NCBI RefSeq assembly: GCF_002802915.1
Contig: NZ_PEBJ01000005.1
Location: 62,001-126,000, forward strand
Direction of reading: 5' to 3'
Origin: Bifidobacterium felsineum
Lineage (GTDB): Bacteria; Actinomycetota; Actinomycetes; Actinomycetales; Bifidobacteriaceae
DNA length: 64,000 nucleotides
The notes under the pieces are model-generated. The model was not told the origin of the DNA. It saw only the letters and a program-made list of their open reading frames with translations, and did no database searches. The position numbers and the translations under genes are program-made. Positions within the stretch are counted from its first letter, which is position 1. Every line of letters begins with the position of its first letter. Shown here piece after piece: positions 17,318-26,947 of this stretch.

Positions 17318-18196
17318 GTGACCGTCATACAAGCGCGCGTCATCCACGCGATGACCATTCCGTTTACCGTGCAATTAGCGGGCAATGCCCAGCAAGCCGT
17401 ACAGCTCACCACGGTTATTGACGAAGTCACACCCAGCATCGCCGACTACCTGCATCACATCGAAGCCACGTTTTCGCCATTTCGCGCCGATTCCCAAGTC
17501 TCTGCAGCCCGCCGAGGCGACTGGAGTGCATTGCTCAGCACGCAAACTGCGCATAACAATGCGCATGATGTTTCACAAGGCGTTTCACGCGGCGCTTCAC
17601 ACCAACTTCCACACACCGATTTCGCGGAAATCTACGCCCTCGTCCAGCAAGCCAAAGAACTGACACACGGGCATTTCGACCCGATGCACGCGGGCCAATA
17701 CGACCCCACCGGCATCGTCAAAGGTTGGGCCATCGAACAGGCACATCAGCGCTTCCTGATGCCGCTAATCAACACCGGCGTATGCGAAGCAGCGGCTCTT
17801 GGCGGTGGCGGTGATATCCAAACCGCAGTAGCCAGCAACAGTGACTTCACTTGGCATATCGGCGTGCAGGATCCCGCCAACCCCAACGCCACACTGCGCA
17901 CCATCACCCTGCGCAATGGTGCAGTCGCCACATCAGGCACCAGCAAACGCGGCGAGCACATCACCCGCAGCGCGCACGACCTTGCCCAAGCCACCGTGGT
18001 GGACGACCACCTCACTTTTGCCGACATGTGGGCCACCACGGCAATCAGTGCAGGCGAACAGACCTTCCGCGGCATCGTCGCCAGCAATCCCGTCGCACAG
18101 TCAAATCTCATGGCTGTATTCGTGCGCCCGGATGGCAGCGTCACCCAATTCATGCCCGGCTCCGGCGACGACAAACCTCTCAGCCATACACACTAA
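17318..18196 (+). CDS. apbE: FAD:protein FMN transferase (ApbE family)
   Basis: 292-aa enzyme that transfers FMN from FAD to a Thr in target proteins. Recognisable blocks are IEATFSPFRADSQVSAARRG, YDPTGIVKGWAIEQA, AALGGGGDIQ, AVATSGTSKRGEHI and ATVVDDHLTFADMWATTAIS. The metal-binding Asp/Thr near the end are present. The start is GTG 17318, with GAAAGGA upstream. There is no signal peptide or lipobox, unlike most ApbE proteins, which suggests cytoplasmic action or an unusual export route. It lies 37 bp after the FMN-binding protein gene that carries the target motif, and 19 bp before the reductase. Confidence 0.92.
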   Translation: MTVIQARVIHAMTIPFTVQLAGNAQQAVQLTTVIDEVTPSIADYLHHIEATFSPFRADSQVSAARRGDWSALLSTQTAHNNAHDVSQGVSRGASHQLPHTDFAEIYALVQQAKELTHGHFDPMHAGQYDPTGIVKGWAIEQAHQRFLMPLINTGVCEAAALGGGGDIQTAVASNSDFTWHIGVQDPANPNATLRTITLRNGAVATSGTSKRGEHITRSAHDLAQATVVDDHLTFADMWATTAISAGEQTFRGIVASNPVAQSNLMAVFVRPDGSVTQFMPGSGDDKPLSHTH

Positions 18197-18215
18197 GGAA
18201 TCATCAGGAATCACT

Positions 18216-19718
18216 ATGAAACATATTTCCTCGCATATCGCCTTGGCATGGGCCGTGGTGCTGTTCATCGTCCCACTGCCCTTCCTGGCCACGCTCGTCT
18301 CCGGCTTCCCGGCACTCTATAGCAGCTCGATGTTTGGCGCGGAAATCGGCGTCATCGCCTATACCTGGATGCTCACCGCCGTGTATCTCGCATGCCGCCC
18401 GCGCTGGGTGGATCGCACGGTCGGATTGCCGCATATGTACATGATTCATGGCGTGCTGGCGATTCTGGCCATCGCCTTCGCCTTCGTGCATCAGGCCCTG
18501 CTGCCCGGTGCGGGCGAGCTTATCGGACTCACCGGCCACTTGGGACTGTATCTGTTTATGGCGGTGGCGGTGTGGTCGCTGGTGTTTATGGCCGGTTGGC
18601 TTACCGCGCATGTGCCGGTTCTTGCAACAATCAAGCGTGCGCTTGAGCAGGTATTCCGCCATGAGATGAGTGTGTGGCTGCATCGATTGAACATCGTGGC
18701 CATCGTGCTGATTGTGATTCATGTGCATGTGATCGATTACATTGCGTCCATCAAGCCGTTCATCTTCCTGTTCGATGCGGCCACAATCATTGTGTTCGCC
18801 TACTACATCTGGAGCAGTGTGAATCGTGAGGCATTTGCGATTCGCGGCCGCGTGGTGTCCGTGCGCCCTCTGGCCGATCGCGTCACTGAGCTGACCGTAG
18901 CGATTGACGGCACTGCAGGCACGCCCGCCAACGCCCACGCCAACGCCGGCCAGAGCACCGCGAACATTCGCTGGAATCCCGGTGATTTCGCATTCATCGC
19001 TTTCCCCGGTAAACATGGCATGCATGAATTCCATCCGTTCTCGCTTACGAATTCCTACCCCGCGCCCGCAAGTGCCTCATTCGCCGCTTCCACTGCGACA
19101 GATGCCAATACGTCTGTGCACACCACGTCGGTGGCAGGCACCACCATCACCATGCCGCATCCCGACTCCCCCACGATGGCATTCGCCATTCGTGCGGACG
19201 GCGATTTCACCGCACGCATCGCCTCGCTCAAGCCCGGCGATGCCGTACGCATCGTGCCGCCGTACGGCCGCTATGCCGAGTTCATTCGGGAGCACGACAG
19301 CCATGCGACCACCAAGGCCGACCAAATCGCTATGCAGCAGGGGCGCAACGTTGCTGCGGCAAGAAGACAACGCACGCCGCTGGTACTGATTGGCGGCGGC
19401 ATCGGCATCACGCCACTGCTCGGCGTACTCACCGCGTATGCGGACGGCAATCGTCCGGTCGATTTCCTGTACACCGTGCGATCCGAACGCGATTTCATCT
19501 ACCGCGATGAACTGGAGCAGTTCGGTCGCACTACACCGGCCACGCGCGTACGGCTACAGGCCGGACGGGCCGACGAAGCGACCATTGTGCCAATGATCCG
19601 CCCCGGTGCCGCGTATCTCATCGCCGGGCCTCAGCCGATGATGGAGGCCGTGCGCGAGGTGCTGTTCAAGCATGGCGTGCACGCGGACGATATCTATTAC
19701 GAGCCGTTCGCGATGTGA
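18216..19718 (+). CDS. Ferric-reductase-like transmembrane flavin/NAD oxidoreductase
   Basis: 500-aa protein starting at ATG 18216 ([17 protein letters not shown]) behind AGGAA. Residues 1-205 form about six membrane helices of the ferric-reductase-like type, with histidines suited to haem in [16 protein letters not shown] and [19 protein letters not shown]. Residues 210-350 are the FAD domain with [13 protein letters not shown], which contains a small Ala/Thr-rich insertion. Residues 380-500 are the NAD(P)-binding domain with [17 protein letters not shown] and the terminal [15 protein letters not shown]. It should pass electrons from cytoplasmic NAD(P)H through the membrane to the flavinylated partner. 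It is last in the operon. Confidence 0.9.
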   Translation: MKHISSHIALAWAVVLFIVPLPFLATLVSGFPALYSSSMFGAEIGVIAYTWMLTAVYLACRPRWVDRTVGLPHMYMIHGVLAILAIAFAFVHQALLPGAGELIGLTGHLGLYLFMAVAVWSLVFMAGWLTAHVPVLATIKRALEQVFRHEMSVWLHRLNIVAIVLIVIHVHVIDYIASIKPFIFLFDAATIIVFAYYIWSSVNREAFAIRGRVVSVRPLADRVTELTVAIDGTAGTPANAHANAGQSTANIRWNPGDFAFIAFPGKHGMHEFHPFSLTNSYPAPASASFAASTATDANTSVHTTSVAGTTITMPHPDSPTMAFAIRADGDFTARIASLKPGDAVRIVPPYGRYAEFIREHDSHATTKADQIAMQQGRNVAAARRQRTPLVLIGGGIGITPLLGVLTAYADGNRPVDFLYTVRSERDFIYRDELEQFGRTTPATRVRLQAGRADEATIVPMIRPGAAYLIAGPQPMMEAVREVLFKHGVHADDIYYEPFAM

Positions 19719-19830
19719 CCGCAACATCGATGACGGTATCATTCGCGTCGATGGCCTACAGTTTTGGCCGACAACTACCGTACTGACGCTGATTCGGCGG
19801 GTCGGCAATCATGGACTACGCTTAGGAATT

Positions 19831-20472
19831 ATGGAACTTCACGTTTTGAATCATCCGCTGGTCGAGCACAAGCTCACCGTGCTGCGCGACAAGAACACCC
19901 CCTCCTCCACTTTCCGCGAGCTCGTCTCCGAGCTTGTGATGCTTGAGGCCTACGAAGCTACCCGCGACTTGACCGTCGTAGCTGCGCCGATTGAAACCCC
20001 GGTCGCTCCAATGACCGGTAAGAAACTCGCCGAACCGCGCCCGATTATCGTGCCGGTGCTGCGCGCAGGTCTCGGCATGCTCGACGGCATGACCCGCCTG
20101 ATTCCGACCGCTGAAGTCGGTTTCCTCGGCATGAAGCGTGACGAGGAACACCCCACCCAGCAGATCACTTACGCGAACCGTTTGCCTGATGATCTCTCCG
20201 GCCGCCAGTGCTTCCTGATCGACCCGATGCTCGCCACCGGCGGCACTCTGGTCGCCGCCACGCATTATCTGGCCGAGCGCGGCGCCAAGGATGTGACCGC
20301 AATCAACATCATCGCCGCCCCTGAAGGCATCAAGTACGTTGAGGAGCACATCGACCCATCTATCGACTTCAAGGTCGTGGTGTGCGCGGTCGACGAGAAG
20401 CTCAACGACAAGTGCTACATCGTGCCGGGGTTGGGCGACGCCGGCGATCGCCTCTACGGAGTAATTGATTAA
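19831..20472 (+). CDS. upp: Uracil phosphoribosyltransferase
   Basis: 213-aa cytoplasmic salvage enzyme making UMP from uracil and PRPP, the standard length. ATG 19831 ([20 protein letters not shown]) is preceded by AGGAATT. Hallmarks are [15 protein letters not shown], the PRPP loop [16 protein letters not shown], and the C-terminal uracil-binding [14 protein letters not shown]. It is monocistronic. Its last codons form one arm of the large palindrome that follows. Confidence 0.97.
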   Translation: MELHVLNHPLVEHKLTVLRDKNTPSSTFRELVSELVMLEAYEATRDLTVVAAPIETPVAPMTGKKLAEPRPIIVPVLRAGLGMLDGMTRLIPTAEVGFLGMKRDEEHPTQQITYANRLPDDLSGRQCFLIDPMLATGGTLVAATHYLAERGAKDVTAINIIAAPEGIKYVEEHIDPSIDFKVVVCAVDEKLNDKCYIVPGLGDAGDRLYGVID

Positions 20473-20639
20473 TGGAGTGTCCTCGGCGCTGAGCCGTTAA
20501 ACGGAAAGTCCTGTGGACTTTCCGTAGGCGAAGTGAGCGGCTGTGCCGCGAAGGCTGTGCGTTGAGCACAGCTCCTCAGTCGCGGTACCTTTGTACCGCT
20601 TCCTTCGATGCGCCTTGAGGACACACGCATTAATCAATT
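20463..20639. repeat. Large multi-hairpin palindromic element after upp
   Basis: AATTGATTAATG..GTGTCCTC..GCGC (20463-20489) pairs with GCGC..GAGGACAC..CATTAATCAATT (20610-20639). The 120-nt interior contains four further hairpins: ACGGAAAGTC/GGACTTTCCGT (20501-20525), GCGGC/GCCGC (20536-20548), GCTGTGC/GCACAGC (20554-20572) and GCGGTAC/GTACCGC (20582-20599). The left arm includes the upp stop codon. As RNA this would be a closed multi-branch fold. It may be a 3' structural element, an unusual terminator or a miniature mobile element. 20640-20750 holds nothing else I can identify. Confidence 0.7.
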
Positions 20640-20750
20640 CCTCGTTATGAAAAACCGTATGCGCCTTCGGCTTCGAACGTCGGCCTCCGCACACATCAGT
20701 CGACTCCGCTACGTGATTGGTTAACGCTTCCCCTAGTTCACATCTGACTT

Positions 20751-20783
20751 GACTCCCCTCACTGAGGGGAGTCTCCTGTTTTC
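20751..20783 (+). terminator. Hairpin before rlmH
   Basis: GACTCCCCTCA-C-TGAGGGGAGTC is a perfect palindrome followed by TCCTGTTTTC, ending 10 bp before the rlmH start. It is probably the end of the upp transcript; its nearness to rlmH could also allow attenuation. Confidence 0.65.
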
Positions 20784-20792
20784 AAGGACTGT

Positions 20793-21272
20793 ATGCAAAT
20801 AGACATTATTGCGCCGGGGCGTGTGAAGGAACGATACCTTCGCGATGCCATCGACGAGTATTCCAAACGTCTTTCCCGCTATTGCAAGCTCAATATCATC
20901 GAAGTGGCGGACGAGAAGACTCCAGAGCACGCCTCGGAAGGCGTCGAACGGCAAATCAAAGCCAAGGAAGGAGAACGTATCGCCAAACATTTGCGCGATA
21001 ATGCCTACGTGGTCGCGCTGGCCATCGAAGGCAAGCAGCTCACCAGCGAGGAACTTGCCGCCAAAATCAACGACTTAGGACTGCGCGGCACCAGCCATAT
21101 CCAACTGATCATCGGCGGCTCCATCGGCCTTGATGATGCAATTTTGCGCCGCGCCGACTTCAAACTCAGCTTCTCGAAAATGACGTTCCCGCATCAGCTG
21201 ATGCGCGTGATTCTGCTTGAGCAGATCTACCGCGCCTACAAAATCAACGCCGGTGAGCCGTACCACAAGTGA
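20793..21272 (+). CDS. rlmH: 23S rRNA (pseudouridine1915-N3)-methyltransferase RlmH
   Basis: 159-aa SPOUT methyltransferase that acts on pseudouridine 1915 of helix 69 in assembled ribosomes. Its length is typical. It starts MQIDIIAPGRVKERYLRDAI. The SAM-binding trefoil knot is visible as IQLIIGGSIGLDDAILRRAD and LSFSKMTFPHQLMRVILLEQ, ending in the conserved IYRAYKINAGEPYHK. No partner genes: the downstream gene is convergent. A weak 7-bp stem CACGGTG/CACCGTG with TTTT follows the stop and may terminate it. Confidence 0.96.
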   Translation: MQIDIIAPGRVKERYLRDAIDEYSKRLSRYCKLNIIEVADEKTPEHASEGVERQIKAKEGERIAKHLRDNAYVVALAIEGKQLTSEELAAKINDLGLRGTSHIQLIIGGSIGLDDAILRRADFKLSFSKMTFPHQLMRVILLEQIYRAYKINAGEPYHK

Positions 21273-21419
21273 TCCCACGGTGTGGCAATTCCTCCACCGT
21301 GTGGTTTTGCAGGGCAGTAGCATAACGCCATTTTGTCGGAATAAAGCCATTCTGCATTACCGCAACGTGGAGGATTTGTCACACGGTGGAAGTGTGCTTG
21401 TGGTAGCAAGCACTATGAA

Positions 21420-22529
21420 TCACTGCGCGTCAGGAACAAACGCCTCAAAGATGTGGCGGTCGAAGTACTGATCGCACTGGGCCAGCTCATCACTGCTGCG
21501 CACGGTCCAAGACACCGGCATAGCACCCATCGCACGAGCCAGACGAACCTGCGGAGACGCGCCACCGGTCCAGTCATAAGCCACAAAATCAGGACGAGAC
21601 AGCCAATCGAACGCCAGCAGACCCGCCGCCCATTCCACCGGGCCATCCTTAGTCAACTTGGCCGGCCAGCTCAACTGGCCACGGCATACCTCCGGGTGAT
21701 GCTCCTTGTACCAGTTCACAGCACCAGGGTGGAAGGACTCAATCACATACGGGCCGTCATACGATTCCAGCAACGCGTGGCCCTTCTCCATCAGCTCTTC
21801 AGTGCGAGCGTCCCAAGCTCTGTTGTTGCTGAACTTGTATTCCACAATCAACGGAGCACGGCCGGCAACCACCTTGAGCACGTCGGAGAACAGCGGCACA
21901 TGCTGGTAGTAGCCGTCCGGTGCAGTGGACGGCGTGACCACCAGCGGCGGATTCGCGTCTGCGCCCGGCAACGGCTTGGCCTTCAAATCACCAGGCTTGG
22001 AGCCTGGGAACAGCGGGATACGAGTCAGCTCATCGTAAGTAAGATCCTCGATGCGGCGCGGATCGCCGGCCACGCGCAGCAAATCGGCGTCGTGGACCAC
22101 AACCACTTGGCCGTCAAGCGTCAACTGCAAATCAAGTTCGATGCCATAGCCCGCTTCGCAAGCGGCAGCGAATGCAGCCAAAGAATTCTCAGGCGCAATC
22201 GGACCGGACACATCCGGGTTGCCATAGCCGGCCTTCATAGCCATACGACGGGCCAGCGCCACGTAATCGGCATTCTCGGCGATGGAGTTGCTTGCGCTAT
22301 CAGCTTCGGCACTGATGGGATTATCGCCGGAGTAATCCTCTACATCGCTCGGATTGACAAGGCCGGAACCGGCATCATGCAGGCCGCGGTGCGCGTACCA
22401 GACCTCAGGAATGGACGGCACGAAGTTGCGGCGTTTGTCATTGAAGGTTCGTGGAGCCACAGCCCATGCGGCGGCGCCGGCAGCTGCAACGCCTGCCAGC
22501 ACAACATTTCTCAACAGTTTTGAAGACAT
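21420..22529 (-). CDS. Glycerophosphodiester phosphodiesterase
   Basis: 369-aa enzyme expected to hydrolyse glycerophosphodiesters to glycerol-3-phosphate and an alcohol. An N-terminal signal or anchor (residues 5-27; LRNVVLAGVAAAGAAAWAVA) places it at the outer face of the membrane. The GDPD barrel shows WYAHRGLHD, PENSLAAFAAACEAGYGIEL and DGQVVVVHDADLLRVAG, covering the active-site His pair and metal-binding Glu/Asp. Between the first two blocks is a serine/asparagine-rich insertion of about 45 residues. ATG 22529 follows GGGAAGGA. It converges on rlmH. Its upstream neighbour gluQ is on the same strand 107 bp away, so co-transcription is possible. Confidence 0.93.
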   Translation of the reverse strand: MSSKLLRNVVLAGVAAAGAAAWAVAPRTFNDKRRNFVPSIPEVWYAHRGLHDAGSGLVNPSDVEDYSGDNPISAEADSASNSIAENADYVALARRMAMKAGYGNPDVSGPIAPENSLAAFAAACEAGYGIELDLQLTLDGQVVVVHDADLLRVAGDPRRIEDLTYDELTRIPLFPGSKPGDLKAKPLPGADANPPLVVTPSTAPDGYYQHVPLFSDVLKVVAGRAPLIVEYKFSNNRAWDARTEELMEKGHALLESYDGPYVIESFHPGAVNWYKEHHPEVCRGQLSWPAKLTKDGPVEWAAGLLAFDWLSRPDFVAYDWTGGASPQVRLARAMGAMPVSWTVRSSDELAQCDQYFDRHIFEAFVPDAQ

Positions 22530-22636
22530 AGGAATCCTTCCCGTTAGTGGTATCAGATTACCGCGGTACAGGTGCCTCGTGAGGCTGGCTGTCCATGAAC
22601 TTCTTGTGAAAGTGACTGTGAAATTGACTCAGCGGC

Positions 22637-23650
22637 TTACAGCGCGTCCGCCAGCCACTGCGGAGTGTTGGGGTCCGTGGGATCCAGCGCGCGATCGGGA
22701 TGATTGGCTCGCAACGGATTCCAGCTGAAATCATCCAAAAGCCCGGATGCAGCGACCGGTTCGGAAGTCGGGCGCAGTCGCAGCAGCCAGGCACAGAAGC
22801 CAATGATTTGCTCAGGCGTGACTCCACGGGCGCGCAAGGCTCCCATGTCCAGCGACCTTTCGCGCTTGGCGAGGCGGCGGCCGGCCGCGTTGTCAATCAG
22901 CGGCAGATGTGCATATTCAGGATCGGCAATCGCAGTGCCACATTCCGGCTCGAATCCACCTGCCAGTAGACACTGCCGAATCCACATCTGCAGTGCGGTG
23001 GATCGCAGCAAATCACGCCCGCGAACAACATCGTCAACGCCCATGTCCAAGTCGTCAACGACTACGACGAGCTGGTAGCCGAATAATCCGTCTGCGCGAC
23101 GAATTACGGAATCGCCGACTTCGCGCGGCAAATCATATTGCTGCGGTCCGTAAACGCAATCATCGAAATACACATTACGGTCTGGTGAGCTTGGCGGCAT
23201 GGCAATGCGCATGGAATGCTGGTCGCCGCGAGCCAGGCGCGCCTGCACTTCCTTGGGTTGTTCGTGCAGCAGTCGGCGGCACGTTCCGGGGTACACCATG
23301 AACCCGTCGCCCTCATTGGGCGCAGATGCGGCGCGAATATCAGTACGCGAGCAGAAGCATGGGTAGAGCACGCCTTGCGAGCGCAAGCATTCCAACGCGT
23401 ATTCATAGCGCTCGGTGCGGCAGGACTGATACATCGGTGAGGCGGCATTATCCCAATCGAATCCCAGCCAACGCAGGTCATCCATCATCAGCTGGTCCGC
23501 GCCTGCAATCACACGCGGCTTGTCCACATCCTCGACGCGCAGCAGCATGCGGTCGCCTTGGGAACGAGCGGAAAGCCATGCTGCCAACATGGCATACACG
23601 TTGCCAATATGCATGCGACCCGAAGGCGTAGGCGCGAATCGTCCGGTCAC
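22637..23650 (-). CDS. gluQ: Glutamyl-Q tRNA(Asp) synthetase
   Basis: Truncated glutamyl-tRNA synthetase paralogue, lacking an anticodon-binding domain, that attaches Glu to queuosine of tRNA-Asp. GTG 23650 gives 337 aa starting [16 protein letters not shown], the family start with the HIGH-like motif HIGN, and GAGAGGG lies upstream. The frame is open 40 codons further to 23770, but that part does not resemble the family and would enter the repeat at 23740. Zinc-binding cysteines are seen in YPCFCSRTD and YPGTCRRL. The KMSKS-like site is [10 protein letters not shown]. The C-terminus is Trp/Arg-rich. Assignment is good; the start is likely, not certain. Confidence 0.9.
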   Translation of the reverse strand: MTGRFAPTPSGRMHIGNVYAMLAAWLSARSQGDRMLLRVEDVDKPRVIAGADQLMMDDLRWLGFDWDNAASPMYQSCRTERYEYALECLRSQGVLYPCFCSRTDIRAASAPNEGDGFMVYPGTCRRLLHEQPKEVQARLARGDQHSMRIAMPPSSPDRNVYFDDCVYGPQQYDLPREVGDSVIRRADGLFGYQLVVVVDDLDMGVDDVVRGRDLLRSTALQMWIRQCLLAGGFEPECGTAIADPEYAHLPLIDNAAGRRLAKRERSLDMGALRARGVTPEQIIGFCAWLLRLRPTSEPVAASGLLDDFSWNPLRANHPDRALDPTDPNTPQWLADAL

Positions 23651-23739
23651 GGCAATCCCTCTCTCATGCGAAGCGTTTTCGAATCCCCGACCACAGTATT
23701 CATAGGCTCGTACTGGCCGACGCATTGCGGGAATACATG

Positions 23740-23946
23740 CTATCTCGTTTGGCAGGGGTACATTTCGCACTCTTCAAACATCTATCTGCGTTGTAAGGGG
23801 TACCGCAACCATAGAATCTCATCTATCAACACCGTCGCCTTAACGTCATTTCGCCATTAGGGGACGATGAATACTTAAGGCAGTACCCCTTGCAACGCAG
23901 ATAGATATTCTTACAACACGAAAAGTACCCCTGCCAAGCGAGATAT
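23740..23946. repeat. Inverted array of 22-nt cores at 42-bp period (copy 1)
   Basis: Forward cores CTATCTCGTTTGGCAGGGGTAC (split here for reading: CTATCTCG / TTTGGCAGGGGTAC) at 23740-23761 and CTATCTGCG / TTGTAAGGGGTAC at 23782-23803 are 42 bp apart. Their inverted partners lie at 23883-23904 and 23925-23946, again 42 bp apart. The outer pair shares the TCG...GGC variant and the inner pair shares GCG...AAG, so the arms match as one long palindrome with a 79-nt centre. It lies between the gluQ start and the clpB terminator. The same family is at 58175-58412. Confidence 0.87.
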
Positions 23947-23958
23947 CGCACAGCACAT

Positions 23959-23996
23959 GAAAAAATGGTGGCTGCGGCAACCCGCAACCACCATTC
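23959..23996 (-). terminator. Terminator of clpB
   Basis: Read on the minus strand, GAATGGTGGTTGCGG pairs with the following GCCGCAGCCACCATT and ends in TTTTTTC. It lies 18 bp after the clpB stop. Confidence 0.88.
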
Positions 23997-24014
23997 TGAG
24001 GACTTATGTCAGCG

Positions 24015-26684
24015 TCACTTGTCTTCGGAGACGTTGCCGACCTTGACGTCCGGGTCATCGCCGATGATCTGATCGCTGGCCCATGCGGAGAGCTCCAAGT
24101 GCTCGCCGCCGGTCTGGTCAACCAGCACGGTGTCGCCATCGTGGACCTTGCCGGCCAGCAGCATACGTGCCAGCTGGTCGCCAACCTCGGTCTGCACCAA
24201 GCGGCGCAGCGGACGAGCGCCATACGCCGGGTCGTAGCCGGTGTTGGCGAGCCATTCGCGAGCCGAATCGGTCACGTCGAGCGTGATACGACGATCGGTC
24301 AGGCGCTGGGCCACGCTGTTGACCTGGATGTCCACAATGCCGCCCAGCTCCTCGCGGGTGAGCGGATGGAACATCACGATGTCGTCCAGACGGTTGAGGA
24401 ACTCCGGCTTGAAGTTCATATGGACCGCGTCCATCACGGCCTTCTTCTTGGCGTCCGCGTCCAGGTCTTCGTTCACGAGGAACTGCGAGCCCAGGTTGGA
24501 GGTCATGATCAGGATCGTGTTCTTGAAGTCCACGGTCCTGCCCTGGCCATCGGTCAAGCGGCCATCATCGAGCACCTGCAGCAGCACGTCGAAGATCTCC
24601 GGGTTGGCCTTCTCAACCTCATCGAACAACACGACGGAGTATGGACGACGACGCACGGCCTCGGTCAGCTGACCGCCCTGCTCGTAACCCACGTAACCAG
24701 GCGCGGCACCGATCAGACGAGACACGGACGCCTTCTCCATGTACTCGGACATGTCGATACGCACCATGGCCTTCTCGTCGTCGAACAGGAAGTCCGCGAG
24801 CGCCTTGGCCAGCTCGGTCTTGCCCACACCGGTCGGACCGAGGAACAGGAACGAACCTGTCGGGCGGTTCGGGTCGGAGATGCCGGCACGCGAACGACGC
24901 ACAGCGTCAGACACAGCCTGAATGGCCTCTTTCTGGCCAATCACGCGCTTGCCGAGGTAGTCCTCCATGTGCAGGAGCTTCTCGTTCTCGCCCTGCATCA
25001 AACGGCCCACAGGGATGCCTGTCCAGTCGGACACGATCTCAGCCACGGAGTCGGCGTCCACACGGTCCGGGACCATCGGCTCCTGAGCCGGGTCGGTGGA
25101 ACCAGTACCCTTGGATTCGGCGTCCGCGTTCTCGGCAGCGGCAAGTTCCTTCTGGATGGAAGGAATCTCACCGTAGAGGATCTTGGAGGCTTCGGCTAGG
25201 TTGCCTTCACGGGTGAACTTGTCCGCCTGCACCCTGAGGTCATCGAGCTTGGCACGCAGGTCTCCCACCTTGTTGTGGCCGGCCTGTTCCGCATCCCAAC
25301 GCGCCTTGAGACCGCTGAGCTTCTCACGGGTGTCCGCGAGTTCGGCCTGCAGCTTGCCCAAGCGCTCCTTGGATGCTGGATCCTCAGCCTTCTTGAGCTG
25401 CATCTCCTCCATCTCAAGACGAGTCACCTTGCGCTGAAGCTCATCGATCTCCTCCGGGGAGGAATCAAGTTCCATACGCAGGTGTGCGGCGGCCTCATCG
25501 ACCAAATCGATGGCCTTATCAGGCAGCTGACGGCCGGAAATGTAACGGTTGGACAGCGTTGCGGCGGCGACCAGCGCATCATCACCGATGGTGACCTTGT
25601 GGTGCGCCTCGTAGCGCTGCTTCAGACCACGCAGAATGGCGATGGTGTCTTCCACGGACGGCTCGCCCACGAACACCTGCTGGAACCTGCGCTCCAGAGC
25701 CGGGTCCTTCTCGATGTTCTCACGGTACTCGTCCAGCGTGGTCGCACCAATCAGGCGCAGCTCGCCACGGGCCAGCATAGGCTTCAGCATGTTGCCGGCG
25801 TCCATTGAGCCCTCGGCGGCACCCGCGCCCACGATGGTGTGAATCTCATCGATGAACGTGATGATCTGACCGTTGGCGTTCTTGATTTCGTTCAGGACGG
25901 CCTTAAGCCTCTCCTCGAATTCGCCACGGTACTTGGAACCGGCCACCATCGAGCCCAGATCGAGCGAAATCAGCTTCTTGCCCTGCAGGGTAGTCGGCAC
26001 ATCGCCGGCCACGATACGCTGGGCCAGACCTTCCACGACTGCGGTCTTGCCCACGCCAGGCTCGCCGATCAGCACCGGGTTGTTCTTGGTACGACGGCTC
26101 AAAATCTGAATCACACGGCGAATCTCCTGATCGCGGCCGATCACCGGGTCAAGCTTTCCTTCCTTGGCGGCGGCGGTCAGGTCGGTGGAGTACTTCTCCA
26201 GAGCCTTGTATGAACCTTCCGCATCCGGGCTGGTGACCTTCGCGCCACCGCGTACGCTCGGCACAGCCTTGCGCAGTGCGGCTGCGGTCACACCGTTCTT
26301 CTCCAGGATTTCAGCCGACTGGTTCGGCTTGCTGGCTGCGATGCCGATGAGCAGGTGCTCAGTGGAGACATATTCGTCGCCCATCTGCTGCATTTCCTTC
26401 TCAGCCTGGGCTATGGCGGCGGTCAGCTGACGGCTGGCTTGCGGCTGCGAAGTAGTGGAACCGGATGCGCTCGGCAGTGCGACCAACGCGTTACGCACGG
26501 CGGCACCGATGGCTTGCGCATTGCCACCTGCGGCCTCGATCAGCGAGCGCACCACGCCGTTTTCCTGACGCAGCAGCGCATCCATCACATGCAGGGTCTC
26601 AACCTGCGCGTTTCCAGCGGCGGACGCACTCTGAATCGCGTCGCCGACGGCCTCTTGGGCCATGGTGGTGAACTTCTGTTCCAT
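24015..26684 (-). CDS. clpB: ATP-dependent protein disaggregase ClpB
   Basis: 889-aa Hsp100 hexameric unfoldase that extracts polypeptides from aggregates with DnaK. ATG 26684 ([20 protein letters not shown]) has GGAGGAA 9 nt upstream. Domains in order: Clp N domain (1-150), first AAA+ module with [19 protein letters not shown] and [17 protein letters not shown], coiled-coil M domain (about 410-530; [20 protein letters not shown]), and second AAA+ module with [18 protein letters not shown] and [19 protein letters not shown]. The C-terminal D2-small domain is present, and an acidic tail ends [12 protein letters not shown] short Ser/Thr/Gly insertion ([17 protein letters not shown]) follows the M domain. 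A HAIR operator upstream indicates HspR repression. Confidence 0.97.
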   Translation of the reverse strand: MEQKFTTMAQEAVGDAIQSASAAGNAQVETLHVMDALLRQENGVVRSLIEAAGGNAQAIGAAVRNALVALPSASGSTTSQPQASRQLTAAIAQAEKEMQQMGDEYVSTEHLLIGIAASKPNQSAEILEKNGVTAAALRKAVPSVRGGAKVTSPDAEGSYKALEKYSTDLTAAAKEGKLDPVIGRDQEIRRVIQILSRRTKNNPVLIGEPGVGKTAVVEGLAQRIVAGDVPTTLQGKKLISLDLGSMVAGSKYRGEFEERLKAVLNEIKNANGQIITFIDEIHTIVGAGAAEGSMDAGNMLKPMLARGELRLIGATTLDEYRENIEKDPALERRFQQVFVGEPSVEDTIAILRGLKQRYEAHHKVTIGDDALVAAATLSNRYISGRQLPDKAIDLVDEAAAHLRMELDSSPEEIDELQRKVTRLEMEEMQLKKAEDPASKERLGKLQAELADTREKLSGLKARWDAEQAGHNKVGDLRAKLDDLRVQADKFTREGNLAEASKILYGEIPSIQKELAAAENADAESKGTGSTDPAQEPMVPDRVDADSVAEIVSDWTGIPVGRLMQGENEKLLHMEDYLGKRVIGQKEAIQAVSDAVRRSRAGISDPNRPTGSFLFLGPTGVGKTELAKALADFLFDDEKAMVRIDMSEYMEKASVSRLIGAAPGYVGYEQGGQLTEAVRRRPYSVVLFDEVEKANPEIFDVLLQVLDDGRLTDGQGRTVDFKNTILIMTSNLGSQFLVNEDLDADAKKKAVMDAVHMNFKPEFLNRLDDIVMFHPLTREELGGIVDIQVNSVAQRLTDRRITLDVTDSAREWLANTGYDPAYGARPLRRLVQTEVGDQLARMLLAGKVHDGDTVLVDQTGGEHLELSAWASDQIIGDDPDVKVGNVSEDK

Positions 26685-26814
26685 GATGTGTTCCTCCAAA
26701 GTCTTCTTGTATGCCCGCCTGCGGTGACAGCATCAACATCCGCTGCGCACCAGCAGGCAAGCATTCGTGTCATGTTCTGATTCGTTCAACCGACCTACGC
26801 CCTATTCTATTCCC

Positions 26815-26843
26815 AAAACTTGAGTGAAGGTGACTCAAGTTTT
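26815..26843. promoter_or_regulatory. HAIR operator (HspR site) upstream of clpB
   Basis: CTTGAGT-N7-ACTCAAG at 26819-26839 is an exact match to the HAIR consensus, and the symmetry extends to AAAA/TTTT on both sides. It is 135 bp upstream of the clpB start and about 105 bp before the divergent AEC-type permease. In actinobacteria HspR bound here represses clpB and dnaK operons until heat shock. Confidence 0.92.
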
Positions 26844-26947
26844 GAATTGAGCACGGCAGCTCCTATTGTGGGCATCGTTCGCGCGTCAGTATCCGCACCA
26901 GCAACGGCATGCGGCGCACTCTTTTCCGAGGGACAAGAAGAAGCTTC

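Noticed and set aside
17841-19718. 625-aa start for the reductase
   Set aside because: The first 125 residues overlap ApbE out of frame and have no homology; ATG 18216 has a ribosome site and a normal membrane start.
19672-20472. 266-aa form of upp
   Set aside because: The extra 53 residues overlap the preceding gene's end and do not resemble the family; ATG 19831 gives the standard 213-aa protein.
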